Shown: piece after piece, positions 34,453 through 43,008 of the stretch
Layout of the letters: each line of letters opens with the position of its first letter
Position numbering within the stretch: the stretch's first letter is position 1
Assembly (NCBI GenBank): GCA_035551935.1
Contig: DASZMJ010000061.1
Location: forward strand, 1 to 45,869
Reading direction: 5' to 3'
Source of the DNA: DASZMJ01 sp035551935
GTDB lineage: Bacteria > Planctomycetota > Planctomycetia > Isosphaerales > Isosphaeraceae
Length of the DNA: 45,869 bases
Program-made: the position numbers and the translations under genes
The notes under the pieces: generated by a model
Seen by the model: the letters and a program-made list of their open reading frames with translations, nothing else
Database searches by the model: none
Told to the model about the DNA's origin: nothing

Positions 34453-34590
34453 TCAAAGCTCCGGATCCCGCCACCCCTCGCCCGGCCGCTCGCCCTTCCG
34501 CCTGCGGATCATCATGTAGAGCAAGTACCCCACGAACAGCGCGGCGGGGCCGAAGAAGAAGAGCGGGTTGCGGATCGCCCCCAAATCCAT
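34453..34590 (-). CDS. 45-aa single-TM peptide in the MoxR cluster
   Basis: MDLGAIRNPLFFFGPAALFV opens one hydrophobic helix (about residues 9-27), followed by a basic cytoplasmic stretch (RRRKGERPGEG) and an acidic end. AGGA lies 9 nt before the ATG. It is spaced 22 bp from the DUF58 gene and 48 bp from the BatA-like gene, so it is surely within the same transcript. The topology suggests a small membrane subunit or adaptor of the DUF58/VWA complex. I know no name for it; its small size makes it easily missed in annotation. Confidence 0.6.
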   Translation of the reverse strand: MDLGAIRNPLFFFGPAALFVGYLLYMMIRRRKGERPGEGWRDPEL

Positions 34591-34612
34591 ATTCGATTGT
34601 CCTGATGGTTGA

Positions 34613-35506
34613 TTACTTGACCAGCCCGCGCTGGCGGAGGTAGTTGAGAATGAGTTTATCAAACGGGTTCTGGGTCGTCGTGAAGATGTAGGTGATGCCG
34701 CGCTTGGTACACCACTCCTTGAGGCCGCCGACGAAGGCGTTGAGGTTGTCCTTGTAGCGCTTCAAGAGCGGGGCGCTGACGGTGATCTCGGTGACGTCGT
34801 CGTCCTCGGCGTCGACGAGGCGGAGGTCGCCGGCGAGCTCGGGCTCGACCTCCTCCTGGCTGAGGACGTGGACGACGTAGATGTCCATGTTCCGGGCCAG
34901 GAGGTAGCGGAGCGCGTCCTGGTAGCCGCGCTTGTCGAGGAAGTCGGAGATGACGACGACGATCCCCTTGCCCGGGTTCTTGATCGCGAACGCCTTGGAC
35001 GCGGCCGTCAGGTTGCTCGTGCCGGCGGCCTCGAGACTGTCGAGGTACTCGACCACGCGCCACATCTGCGAGCGTCCCCGCACGCTCCGCAGCCCGGCGT
35101 CGAGGCCGCTGCTGAAGGTGTCGATCATCACGCGGTCGTGGTTGACCAGGCCGATGAACGAGAGCGCCGCCGCGACCTGCTTGCCGTACTGGAGCTTCGT
35201 CGGCTCGCCGAACTCCATCGAGGCGCTTGTGTCGAGCAACGTGTAAAAGTGCAAATCCTCTTCTTCGAGGAAGAGCTTCAGGAAGAGCTTGTCGAGTCGG
35301 CCGTAGACGTTCCAGTCGATGTGCCGGAGGTCGTCGCCGACGACGTAGTTGCGGTGGTCGGCGAACTCGACCGAACTCCCGCGCCGCTTGCTCTTGCGCT
35401 CCCCCTTCATCCGGCCGACGAAGATCTTCCGGCTGACGAGCTCGAGCTGCTCGAGCTTGTTCAGGAACACCGGGTCGAGCAGCGGTGTCGAGGGTGCCTG
35501 GGGCAT
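34613..35506 (-). CDS. DUF58 protein (VWA-like MoxR partner)
   Basis: A 297-aa cytoplasmic protein. The DUF58 signature RRGSSVEFADHRNYVVGDDL continues into RHIDWNVYGR (residues 41-70). The VWA-like fold shows DTSASMEFG (Asp92, Ser94, Ser96, a canonical DxSxS metal site) and a later strand VVVISDFLDKRGYQDAL. DUF58 proteins are encoded next to moxR in most bacteria and are thought to be MoxR targets or adaptors acting on envelope proteins. The end (FDKLILNYLRQRGLVK) is typical of the planctomycete form. Confidence 0.93.
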   Translation of the reverse strand: MPQAPSTPLLDPVFLNKLEQLELVSRKIFVGRMKGERKSKRRGSSVEFADHRNYVVGDDLRHIDWNVYGRLDKLFLKLFLEEEDLHFYTLLDTSASMEFGEPTKLQYGKQVAAALSFIGLVNHDRVMIDTFSSGLDAGLRSVRGRSQMWRVVEYLDSLEAAGTSNLTAASKAFAIKNPGKGIVVVISDFLDKRGYQDALRYLLARNMDIYVVHVLSQEEVEPELAGDLRLVDAEDDDVTEITVSAPLLKRYKDNLNAFVGGLKEWCTKRGITYIFTTTQNPFDKLILNYLRQRGLVK

Positions 35507-35557
35507 GGGGATCTCAGGAAAAAGGAGAAAGGGCGAAGGACCGAGGACAAAGTACCA

Positions 35558-35920
35558 TCAACTGAGCCAGTCGGAGAGGCGGAACAGGCCGGCCATCAAC
35601 GCGGCGGCGACGCCGAGGCCGAGCAGCCAGGGGACGAGCGCGGCGACGAAGATCATCAGGCGGCCGCGGAGCCCTTCGGCCGGGTGACGATGCAGGAAGC
35701 CGAGGGCGGTGAACCAGCTCTCGACGACGACGAGGGTCCCGCCGATCCAGACCAGGGGAGCCAAACTCGGCTCGACCCTCCAGGCCAGCAGGCCCGCCGC
35801 GACGAGCACGAATCCCGAGGCGACCAGGAACGCCAGGTCGCTGCGCGTGAAGGCGATCGGCTCGGCCCGCGGCGGGTCGAAGGGAAGGGGGGCGGGGGGT
35901 GGATCGTAGATGTCTCTCAT
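35558..35920 (-). CDS. Small membrane protein of the MoxR cluster
   Basis: A 120-aa protein. The frame is open upstream to 35992, but ATG 35920 starts MRDIYDPPPAPLPFDPP, outside the CTGAGTGC repeat. A Pro-rich N-terminus precedes three transmembrane helices (about 28-48 LAFLVASGFVLVAAGLLAW; 53-72 LAPLVWIGGTLVVVESWFTA; 88-110 LMIFVAALVPWLLGLGVAA). It lies between moxR and the DUF58 gene on the same strand, so it is probably a membrane partner of the complex. No known family was recognised. Confidence 0.72.
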   Translation of the reverse strand: MRDIYDPPPAPLPFDPPRAEPIAFTRSDLAFLVASGFVLVAAGLLAWRVEPSLAPLVWIGGTLVVVESWFTALGFLHRHPAEGLRGRLMIFVAALVPWLLGLGVAAALMAGLFRLSDWLS

Positions 35921-35929
35921 GTGGAAAAA

Positions 35930-36058
35930 GTGCTGAGTGCTGAGACACGAGTGCTGAGTAAAGACGAGAGACTCGGCACACAATAGATGCACCCTCTGGA
36001 TAAAGTTGCCCAGGTGTCGATTTCGCGGTGGATTCCCTACTCAGCACTCAGCACTCGT
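35930..36058. repeat. CTGAGTGC inverted repeat between moxR and the next gene
   Basis: GTGCTGAGTGCTGAG (35930-35944) plus ACGAGTGCTGAGTA (35947-35960) on the left; TACTCAGCACTCAGCACTCG (36038-36057) on the right. The arms pair in several registers, since each holds tandem GTGCTGA words. The 77-bp interior shows no gene. The right arm stops 4 bp from the moxR stop codon. This word repeat resembles dispersed intergenic repeats I recall from other high-GC genomes. Confidence 0.75.
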
Positions 36059-36061
36059 CCC

Positions 36062-37090
<1,029 letters not shown>

Positions 37091-37114
37091 TTGTCATACG
37101 CCTTTGTGAAGAAG

Positions 37115-40100
37115 TCACTTGTCCTTCTCTTTCTCTCGCTCCTCCCAGACCTTCTGCTTGGCGCGGAGGAGGCGGTTGGTGTAGCTCTCGGGCTGGCCCT
37201 GCCCCTGGGGCTGGCCGGGGACCATCGATGGCCCCTGGGGCGACGAGGGACGTCGCGGCTCGGGACGGGGGGCGGCGCCGGAGGTCGCGTCGAGCAGGGG
37301 CTCGCCGATCGGGCCGGAGGGAGTGGGCAGGGGGGGTGGCTCGAAGCGGGTCGAGGCGCGGGAGCGCTCGATCTGCTCGTCGACCTCGGCCTTGCGGCCC
37401 TTGAGCTTCTCCATGTATTCGACCGGCGGCGCGACCTCGCGGCCGCGGAGCTTGGCCCACTGGGCGGCGATCGCCTTCCGCATCCGGTCGAAGTCGGGGG
37501 CGATGCGGCGGGTGGCGATGTCGGCGAGGAAGAGGAAGGCCGCCAGCCAGAGAAGGTCGGGCCAGAGGTCGCGGAAGCTGCTCGGCGGCATCATCGCCGG
37601 GTCGCGGCGGAAGACGTCGAGGTTCTCGACCGTCGCCCCCACGTCCACCGGCCCGTCCTTCCGCGCGGCCCACTTGCCGACCTTGCCGTCGCTCAGGTCG
37701 GCCAGCGTCTCGAGCGTCGTCGGGTTCGACTGGAGCTCCTTGTACTCGTCGGAATACGGCACCGAGATGCCCGCGCTGGCGAAGCCGACCTTGCCGTCGG
37801 CGCCGGTGTAGCCGATCGTGAAGAAGTAATTGCCCTTCTGATCGGCGTTGTCGACCGTGCCCTCGTAGTGGCCGGGGGCGGTCTGCGAGAGCTCGAAGGA
37901 GCCGCCGCTCTCGGCCTGGTCGGGCGAGACGAAGCGGCCGTGGAGGTCGAGGAAGTTGAGGAACTGGTTGTCCTTGTCGAGCGCCTCGACGACGATCTTG
38001 ATGCGGCCCTCCTCGCGTCGGAGGTTGATCGTCAGGTTCCGCTGGTCGACCGGCCGCAGCGCCCAGCGGACGACCTGCGACCAGAAGGCCGAGTAGCTCC
38101 CCCAGTCGGGCCACGACGTCGTCCAGCGCCGGCTGGCGTCGGACGTGAACGCGACGGCGCGGCCGAGGCCGTAGGTCCAGTGGGCGAGCACCGGGTTGGT
38201 CTGGCCGGTCGGCAACGGCGAGAGGATCGGCAGGTCGACCAGCTCCCCCTCCTTCGGGCTGGTGAGGACGAGCCCCGTGATCCCGGGCAGGCTGCGGGGG
38301 ATGCCGACGATCGGCTCGCTGGAGTGGTCGAGCACCGGCGCCCAGGGCTTGTCGCGCTGCTCGTAGATCAGCGGGCGGGCGATCAGCCGGACCTCCTTCG
38401 AGTAGATCCGCGGCAACGCCTTCGGGTTGGTGACGTTGTAGAACCGCCCTTTGGTCTTCTGGGCCATGTTCCGCATGACGTTCAGGGAGCTGAAGTCGTT
38501 GCCGTGCGCGGCGGTCAGGACGGTGGTGACGGTGATCTTGTTGTCGATCAGGTGCTTCATCACCGGGCCCATCGGCGGCGCCGGGTCGCCGTCGGAGATG
38601 ATGATCATGTGCCGCGTCATCGCGTCCTTGACCGACATGAGCCCCTGCGCCGCCTTCTGGACGATCGGGCCGAAGTCGGGCATGTCGCTGGGGGTCATGC
38701 GGTCGATGGCGCGGAGCATCGAGGCGCGATTGGGGCCGACCTCGCGCATCGTGAAGAGCCAGGATTCGGTGCCGTTCCAGTAGAGCAGGCCGACGTAGTC
38801 GTAGTTCGAGAGGGTCTTGATCGACTCCTGGGCGATCACCTTCATCCAGTGGTTGCCCTCGGGGATCTCGGTCGCGTGCATGACCAGCGCCAGCGCGCTC
38901 TTGCCCTGGACCTTCAGCGACTTGACCTGCATGTCGACGGGCAGGGCCTTCTCGACCGGCGTGTTCATCCAGCCGCCGGCGCCGAAGCTGTTGGGCCCGC
39001 CGAGCATGATCAGGCCGGCGCCCATGTCGTGGGTGTTCTGCTCGAACATCTGGATCTGGGCGTCGGTGAACGAGTCCTTGGGCACGTCGCCGAGGATGAC
39101 CGCGTCGTACTGCTGGAGCTGCGAGATGTCCGTGGGGAGGTCCGGGTCGCCGCCGACGTTGCCGGCGCCGGTGACCGTCGGCGCCACCTTGACGACCACC
39201 TCGACGTTCTTCTGCCGCAGCGCCCGGACCAGCTCGCTGAACTCGCCGGGCGAGCCCTCGATCAGGAGCACCTGGGCCGAGCCCCGGGCGTAGGTGAACG
39301 ACTCGGCCCGGTTGTTGATGCTGCGGAAGTCGCCGCTGCCCTTGTCGGGGATGAACTCGGCGGCGAACGTATAGAAGTTCGGCTGATTGATCGTGACCTT
39401 CATCTCGTGGACGTTGACGCCGCGCTTCAGCTCGACGCGCTCGGGCTTCTCGCCGCCGAGCGGGGCGCTGTAGTTGTCGGCCTTCTGGTAGATCTGGAGC
39501 GTGCCGGTGGTCGGCTCGCTGGCGCGGAGGACGACGGAGATGCGGATGGTCTCGCCCTTCTTGACGTCGGGCGGGACCGAGACCTTGTCGACGTAGACCT
39601 CGCGGTCGTAGCGGTACTCGATCGGTATCACGTCGATCTGGACGCCGAGGTTCTTGGCCGAGAGCGCCTGCTCCATGGCGTTGCCGCGGTTCTCGTTGCC
39701 GTCGGAGAGGACGACGATCCGCCGCGCGGAGTCCTCGGGGAAGGTCGCCAGCGCGAGCTTGATGGCCGAGGCCAGGTCGGTGAAGGTCTGGTCGACGGGG
39801 CTCTCGATGCCGAGCATGTCGTTGGGGGCCTCGGTCGGCGGGACCTCGACGCGCGACCCCTTGCCGAAGACGATCACGCCCGCCATGTCGCCGGCCTGGC
39901 GACGCTCGCGGACCTCGGCGTTGACGAAGTCGAGCATCGGCTTCTCCCACTCGCGCGGGATGCTCTCCGAGCGGTCGAGCAGGAAGATCGTCGTCATCTT
40001 GTCGTTGCGCCGGACCATCTGGAGCTGCGCCAGCGCCAGCACGATCAGGGTGATGACCGCGGCCCGTAAGGCGATGGCGACGGCCCGCCGGACCTTGCCG

Positions 40101-40222
40101 AGGCCCGAGAGGCTCTTGAAGCTGAGCAGGACCACCGGCGGCAGCAACAGTGGGATCAGGACCAGCCACCAGCGGCTGCCGACCGTCACCGAGAGGTTGC
40201 CGAGGCCGAGGTATCCGAGCAT
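37115..40222 (-). CDS. Giant membrane VWA / GATase-like protein
   Basis: A 1035-aa protein (frame open to an ATG at 40255; I prefer 40222, which has GGAG 8 nt upstream and begins MLGYLGLGNL as BatA-type relatives do). Two N-terminal helices (about 20-38 and 52-72) precede VWA domain 1 with DRSES (a DxSxS metal site) and VVLSDGNENRG. Beta-rich regions follow, then a GATase1-like module (VLLIEGSPGEFSELVRALRQ ... LIMLGGPNSFGAGGW). A second VWA-like segment has IIISDGDPAPP, and HWTYGLGRAVAFTSDASRRW is conserved in this family. One late helix (DLLWLAAFLFLADIATRR) leads into a cytoplasmic Pro/Arg/Lys-rich tail ending EEREKEKDK. With an NHL lipoprotein upstream and MoxR downstream, it is likely the core envelope component of the cluster. 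Confidence 0.88.
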   Translation of the reverse strand: MLGYLGLGNLSVTVGSRWWLVLIPLLLPPVVLLSFKSLSGLGKVRRAVAIALRAAVITLIVLALAQLQMVRRNDKMTTIFLLDRSESIPREWEKPMLDFVNAEVRERRQAGDMAGVIVFGKGSRVEVPPTEAPNDMLGIESPVDQTFTDLASAIKLALATFPEDSARRIVVLSDGNENRGNAMEQALSAKNLGVQIDVIPIEYRYDREVYVDKVSVPPDVKKGETIRISVVLRASEPTTGTLQIYQKADNYSAPLGGEKPERVELKRGVNVHEMKVTINQPNFYTFAAEFIPDKGSGDFRSINNRAESFTYARGSAQVLLIEGSPGEFSELVRALRQKNVEVVVKVAPTVTGAGNVGGDPDLPTDISQLQQYDAVILGDVPKDSFTDAQIQMFEQNTHDMGAGLIMLGGPNSFGAGGWMNTPVEKALPVDMQVKSLKVQGKSALALVMHATEIPEGNHWMKVIAQESIKTLSNYDYVGLLYWNGTESWLFTMREVGPNRASMLRAIDRMTPSDMPDFGPIVQKAAQGLMSVKDAMTRHMIIISDGDPAPPMGPVMKHLIDNKITVTTVLTAAHGNDFSSLNVMRNMAQKTKGRFYNVTNPKALPRIYSKEVRLIARPLIYEQRDKPWAPVLDHSSEPIVGIPRSLPGITGLVLTSPKEGELVDLPILSPLPTGQTNPVLAHWTYGLGRAVAFTSDASRRWTTSWPDWGSYSAFWSQVVRWALRPVDQRNLTINLRREEGRIKIVVEALDKDNQFLNFLDLHGRFVSPDQAESGGSFELSQTAPGHYEGTVDNADQKGNYFFTIGYTGADGKVGFASAGISVPYSDEYKELQSNPTTLETLADLSDGKVGKWAARKDGPVDVGATVENLDVFRRDPAMMPPSSFRDLWPDLLWLAAFLFLADIATRRIAPDFDRMRKAIAAQWAKLRGREVAPPVEYMEKLKGRKAEVDEQIERSRASTRFEPPPLPTPSGPIGEPLLDATSGAAPRPEPRRPSSPQGPSMVPGQPQGQGQPESYTNRLLRAKQKVWEEREKEKDK

Positions 40223-40254
40223 GGACGGGACTCCGTCGGTGACGTCCACTGCCA

Positions 40255-41193
40255 TCAGAGGCGGAACCGCTGGACCCGATGGTTGTTCGAGTCGACCACG
40301 GAGACCGCCCCCCGGCGGTCGACCGCCAGCGCCCAGGGGCCGTTGAGCTGGCCGGGGCCGCGGCCGGGCTCGCCCCAGACGCCGAGCGGCCGGCCGTCGA
40401 GCGTGAACTTCTGCACGCGCATGTTGCCGTACTCGACGACGTACAGCGCCTTGTCCGGGCCGACCGCCACGTCATACGGGTACGACAGCTCGCCGACGGC
40501 CGACCCGCGCTTGCCCCAGACGTGCAGGAGCTTTCCCTTGGTGTCGAAGACCTGGATGCGATGGTTGCAGCTATCGGCCACGTACAGCCGGTCCTCGTCG
40601 TCCATGGCCAGCGCCCTCGGCCGCAGGAGCCGGCCCGGCTCGCTCCCCTGGCCGCCCCACTGCCGGAGCCACTTCCCCTGGGGCGAGAAGACCTGGATGC
40701 GATCCTGCTCGCCGTACTCGCTCACATAAAAGTTCCCGGCCTTGTCGATGACCACGTCCGTCGGGTAGCCGAACCGCCCCGGCGTCGGCTCCTCGACGGC
40801 CTGGATGCCGTCGCCGAGCGTCATCAGGATCTTCGAGCCGTCGGGCGAGTACACCAGCACCCGGTAGAAGTGGGTGTCGGCCACCAGCACCCTCCCGTAG
40901 CGGTCGACGGTCAGGCCGCTGGGGCCGTCGACGTTTAGCGCGGGGGTCCGCCAGGAGCGCAGGAACTTGCCGTCGCGCGTGAAGACCTGGATGCGATCGG
41001 TGAGGTCGCAGAGGTAGAGGTTGTCCTGGGCGTCGAAGGCCGCGACCCTCGGTTTGTGCAGCCAGCCGTCGCGCGAGCTGCCGTGGACCCCCCAGACCTG
41101 CTCCGGCGCCGACCCGTGGCCGCCGTCGCAGCCGGCCGGCGCGATCGCGGCGGCGAGTAGCAGGGCCCTCGGGAATCGTCGACCAGATCGCAT
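40255..41193 (-). CDS. NHL-repeat beta-propeller lipoprotein
   Basis: A 312-aa protein. The signal ends in a lipobox-like APAGC (Cys at residue 22), so it is probably an anchored lipoprotein. Six NHL blades follow: KPRVAAFDAQDNLYLCDLTD, GPSGLTVDRYGRVLVADTHF, YPTDVVIDKAGNFYVSEYGE, RPRALAMDDEDRLYVADSCN, YPYDVAVGPDKALYVVEYGN and GPWALAVDRRGAVSVVDSNN, each with the closing [RV]QxF strand. NHL propellers bind proteins or ligands. It is the first gene of the MoxR/VWA unit; its stop shares a base with a possible upstream start of the giant VWA gene (TGATG at 40253-40257), so they are coupled. An extracytoplasmic sensor or scaffold role is inference. Confidence 0.9.
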   Translation of the reverse strand: MRSGRRFPRALLLAAAIAPAGCDGGHGSAPEQVWGVHGSSRDGWLHKPRVAAFDAQDNLYLCDLTDRIQVFTRDGKFLRSWRTPALNVDGPSGLTVDRYGRVLVADTHFYRVLVYSPDGSKILMTLGDGIQAVEEPTPGRFGYPTDVVIDKAGNFYVSEYGEQDRIQVFSPQGKWLRQWGGQGSEPGRLLRPRALAMDDEDRLYVADSCNHRIQVFDTKGKLLHVWGKRGSAVGELSYPYDVAVGPDKALYVVEYGNMRVQKFTLDGRPLGVWGEPGRGPGQLNGPWALAVDRRGAVSVVDSNNHRVQRFRL

Positions 41194-41317
41194 GAGCGCC
41201 TATCCAGAGAAGGGGCCGGGCACGCTGGGATGGTGCCCGTCTTGACTGTAAACTTTACCGAAGCGCGACCGCGAGTTGCAAGTCCGATGGTTTTCGTTTT
41301 CGGCGGGGGTCGACGAC

Positions 41318-41623
41318 ATGCCCGAGTTCGTGCCGGCGTGCGGGGTCGAGGCGGTGCCGGAAGGCAAGGCGCTGGCGGTCGAGGTCGAGGGCCTCCGGCT
41401 GGCGATCTGCCGAGACGGCGGGGAGTTCGTCGCCCTCTCGGGCCGCTGCCCGCACGCCAACGGCCCGCTCGGGCACGGCTGGATCGAGGAGGGCGAGCTC
41501 GTCTGCCCGCTCCACCGCTGGCGGTTCCGGCTCAGGGACGGCCGCTGCACGACCGTCCGCGGCCAGTCCGTCCACCGCTTCGCCTGCGAGGTCCGCGACG
41601 GCACCGTCTGGGTCGCCGTCTGA
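41318..41623 (+). CDS. Small Rieske [2Fe-2S] ferredoxin
   Basis: A 101-aa cytoplasmic protein with a complete Rieske cluster site: Cys44-x-His46 (CPHANGPLGHG) and Cys63-x2-His66 (CPLHRWRF). The length and the VSLSG/VALSGRCPHAN layout match NirD-like or dioxygenase-type Rieske ferredoxins, which pass electrons to oxygenases or reductases. ATG 41318 follows GGGGG; a TTG at 41276 is open in frame. It stands alone between divergent and convergent neighbours, so its partner is not visible here. Confidence 0.92.
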   Translation: MPEFVPACGVEAVPEGKALAVEVEGLRLAICRDGGEFVALSGRCPHANGPLGHGWIEEGELVCPLHRWRFRLRDGRCTTVRGQSVHRFACEVRDGTVWVAV

Positions 41624-41633
41624 TCCTCTCCCC

Positions 41634-41700
41634 GTAGGATCCGCTATTGCGGACCTCTTCAAGATATATGAATGAAGAGGTCCGCAATAGCGGACCCTAC
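41634..41700. repeat. GTAG...CTAC palindrome of unrelated sequence
   Basis: Arms 41634-41661 and 41673-41700 are 28 nt with one mismatch; the loop is AGATATATGAA. The arm reads GTAGGATCCGCTATTGCGGA then CCTCTTCA, so each arm again contains a hairpin (TCCGC-TATT-GCGGA). The layout (GTAG end, nested hairpins, inverted pair) equals the other palindrome family, but the sequence is unrelated. The half repeat CCTCTCCCC directly precedes it. It lies between the stops of the Rieske and Cys-rich genes, so it could also serve as a bidirectional terminator. Confidence 0.88.
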
Positions 41701-41714
41701 AAGGAGCCCCCCCT

Positions 41715-42071
41715 TCAACGCCACCGTGCCCGCACCTCCTCCGGGGGATACTCCGTGATCGGGACCCCTTGGTCGGCCCGCTCGATCAGCCGGAGGTAGG
41801 CCCGCGTGACCCGGGCTTCCTCGGCGGCGACGAATTCCGGGTCAAGCTCTCGTTTATCGAACGGCCCCTCGGCCGTGACCGGCTCGAACCCCTCGGCCAC
41901 GATGAACTGGGCGAGGGTCGGGTTGCAGCGGATGTGCCGCTCGGGGGCGTTGTGGAGCGTCTCGGGGTCGACCTCGCCCAGCACGTAACGGAGGTACAGG
42001 TCCGAGTCGGCGACGCCTTCCACGTCGCCGCCGCAGGCCTCGCAGAGATAGCCCTGTTCGCAACGTGCCAT
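41715..42071 (-). CDS. Small Cys-containing protein, planctomycete hypothetical
   Basis: A 118-aa cytoplasmic protein opening MARCEQGYLCEACGGDVEGV, with Cys4, Cys10 and Cys13 as a likely metal site (Cys-x5-Cys-x2-Cys). The rest is mixed helix/strand with YLRYVLGEVDPETLHNAPER and HIRCNPTLAQFIV, an additional Cys (residue 49) and a charged C-terminus. It starts 15 bp after the dapB stop, so it is probably co-transcribed. I recall similar openings from other planctomycetes without a function. A TTG six bases upstream is the only alternative start. Confidence 0.7.
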   Translation of the reverse strand: MARCEQGYLCEACGGDVEGVADSDLYLRYVLGEVDPETLHNAPERHIRCNPTLAQFIVAEGFEPVTAEGPFDKRELDPEFVAAEEARVTRAYLRLIERADQGVPITEYPPEEVRARWR

Positions 42072-42086
42072 GAGCAAACCTTTGAT

Positions 42087-42881
42087 TCAAAATCCCAGGA
42101 AATCATCCATCGTGTAGAGCCTCGGCGGCTTGCCCGCGAGGAACTTGGCCGCGCCGAGGGCGCCGAGGGCGAAGCCGTCGCGGTTGAGGGCGCGGTGCGA
42201 GAGCTCGAGGCACTCGCCGAGGAGGCCGAAGACGACGGTGTGCTCGCCGGGGTTGTCGCCGGTCCGGAGGGCGTGCAGGCCGATCTCGCCGCGGGGGCGC
42301 TCGCCGACGTTCCCGGAGCGGCCGTGCACGAGATCGTTCGAGCCGATCGCCGCGCCGACGACCTCGGCGATCCGCAACGCGGTGCCGCTCGGGGCGTCCT
42401 TCTTGAAGTGGTGGTGCCGCTCGACGATCTCGATATCGGCCGAGTCTCCCAAGGCCCTCGCCGCCTCGGCCGCGAGCCGGAACAGGAGGTTCACCCCGCG
42501 GCTGAAGTTCGACGAGATCAGGACCGGGATCGCCGCCGTCGCCGCCTCGACCTCGCGACGCTGCTCGGGCTCGAAGCCGGTCGTGCCGACGACGAGCGGG
42601 ACCTTCTGATCGACGCACATCTTCACAAACTTGAGCGTCCCCGCCGGCAAGGAGAAGTCGATCGCGACGTCGACCGGCCGGTCGAGCGCCGCCGAGAGCG
42701 GGACGCCGATCGGCCCGAGGCCGACGAGCGGGCCGACGTCCGTGCCGAGCCTGGGGTGGTCGTCGCGGTCGATCGCGGCGCCGAGCGTCAAGGACGGGTC
42801 GGCCTGGATCAACTGGATGATCCGGGTCCCCATCCGGCCGGTGGCGCCGTGCATGGCGATGGTCAAGGGCTTGGCGGTCAC
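42087..42881 (-). CDS. dapB: 4-hydroxy-tetrahydrodipicolinate reductase
   Basis: A 264-aa enzyme of lysine and diaminopimelate synthesis that reduces the dipicolinate intermediate with NAD(P)H. The nucleotide loop is GATGRMG (12-18). GTTGFEPEQ and SSNFSRGVNLL are the family blocks around the active site. The catalytic region is ERHHHFKKDAPSGTA (154-168, with paired His and Lys161 matching the E-x-HH-x3-K-DAPSGTA pattern). I chose GTG 42881, preceded by AGGA 10 nt upstream; the frame runs further into the palindrome (codons before it translate repeat sequence), and the next in-frame Met lies inside the domain. The presence of dapB fits the peptidoglycan now accepted in planctomycetes. It is encoded just before a Cys-rich protein. 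Confidence 0.93.
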   Translation of the reverse strand: MTAKPLTIAMHGATGRMGTRIIQLIQADPSLTLGAAIDRDDHPRLGTDVGPLVGLGPIGVPLSAALDRPVDVAIDFSLPAGTLKFVKMCVDQKVPLVVGTTGFEPEQRREVEAATAAIPVLISSNFSRGVNLLFRLAAEAARALGDSADIEIVERHHHFKKDAPSGTALRIAEVVGAAIGSNDLVHGRSGNVGERPRGEIGLHALRTGDNPGEHTVVFGLLGECLELSHRALNRDGFALGALGAAKFLAGKPPRLYTMDDFLGF

Positions 42882-42925
42882 GTGGGGATGATCCTGGGTG
42901 TCGGGTTCGCGAATCGGCCTCTTCC

Positions 42926-43008
42926 GTAGCAGGCACGCTCCGCGTGCCGTCCGCCGAGACACAAGACTCTGGTCGGAGGGCGGACGGCACGCGGAGCATG
43001 CCTGCTAC
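42926..43008. repeat. REP/BIME-like palindrome, copy F, overlapping a stop codon
   Basis: GTAG (42926-42929) to CTAC (43005-43008), with inner GGCACG-CTCCG-CGTGCC hairpins and one arm mismatch (GCATGCC). Immediately right of CTAC comes GAAGGCGGGCCGGGGTGAGG, the right half of the CTCTCC/GGGTGAGGG repeat. The CTA at 43005-43007 is the stop codon (TAG) of the glycosyltransferase. Confidence 0.88.

Noticed and set aside
42882..42962. Longer start for dapB
   Set aside because: The upstream codons translate palindrome copy F; GTG 42881 has a ribosome site and gives the normal DapB length.
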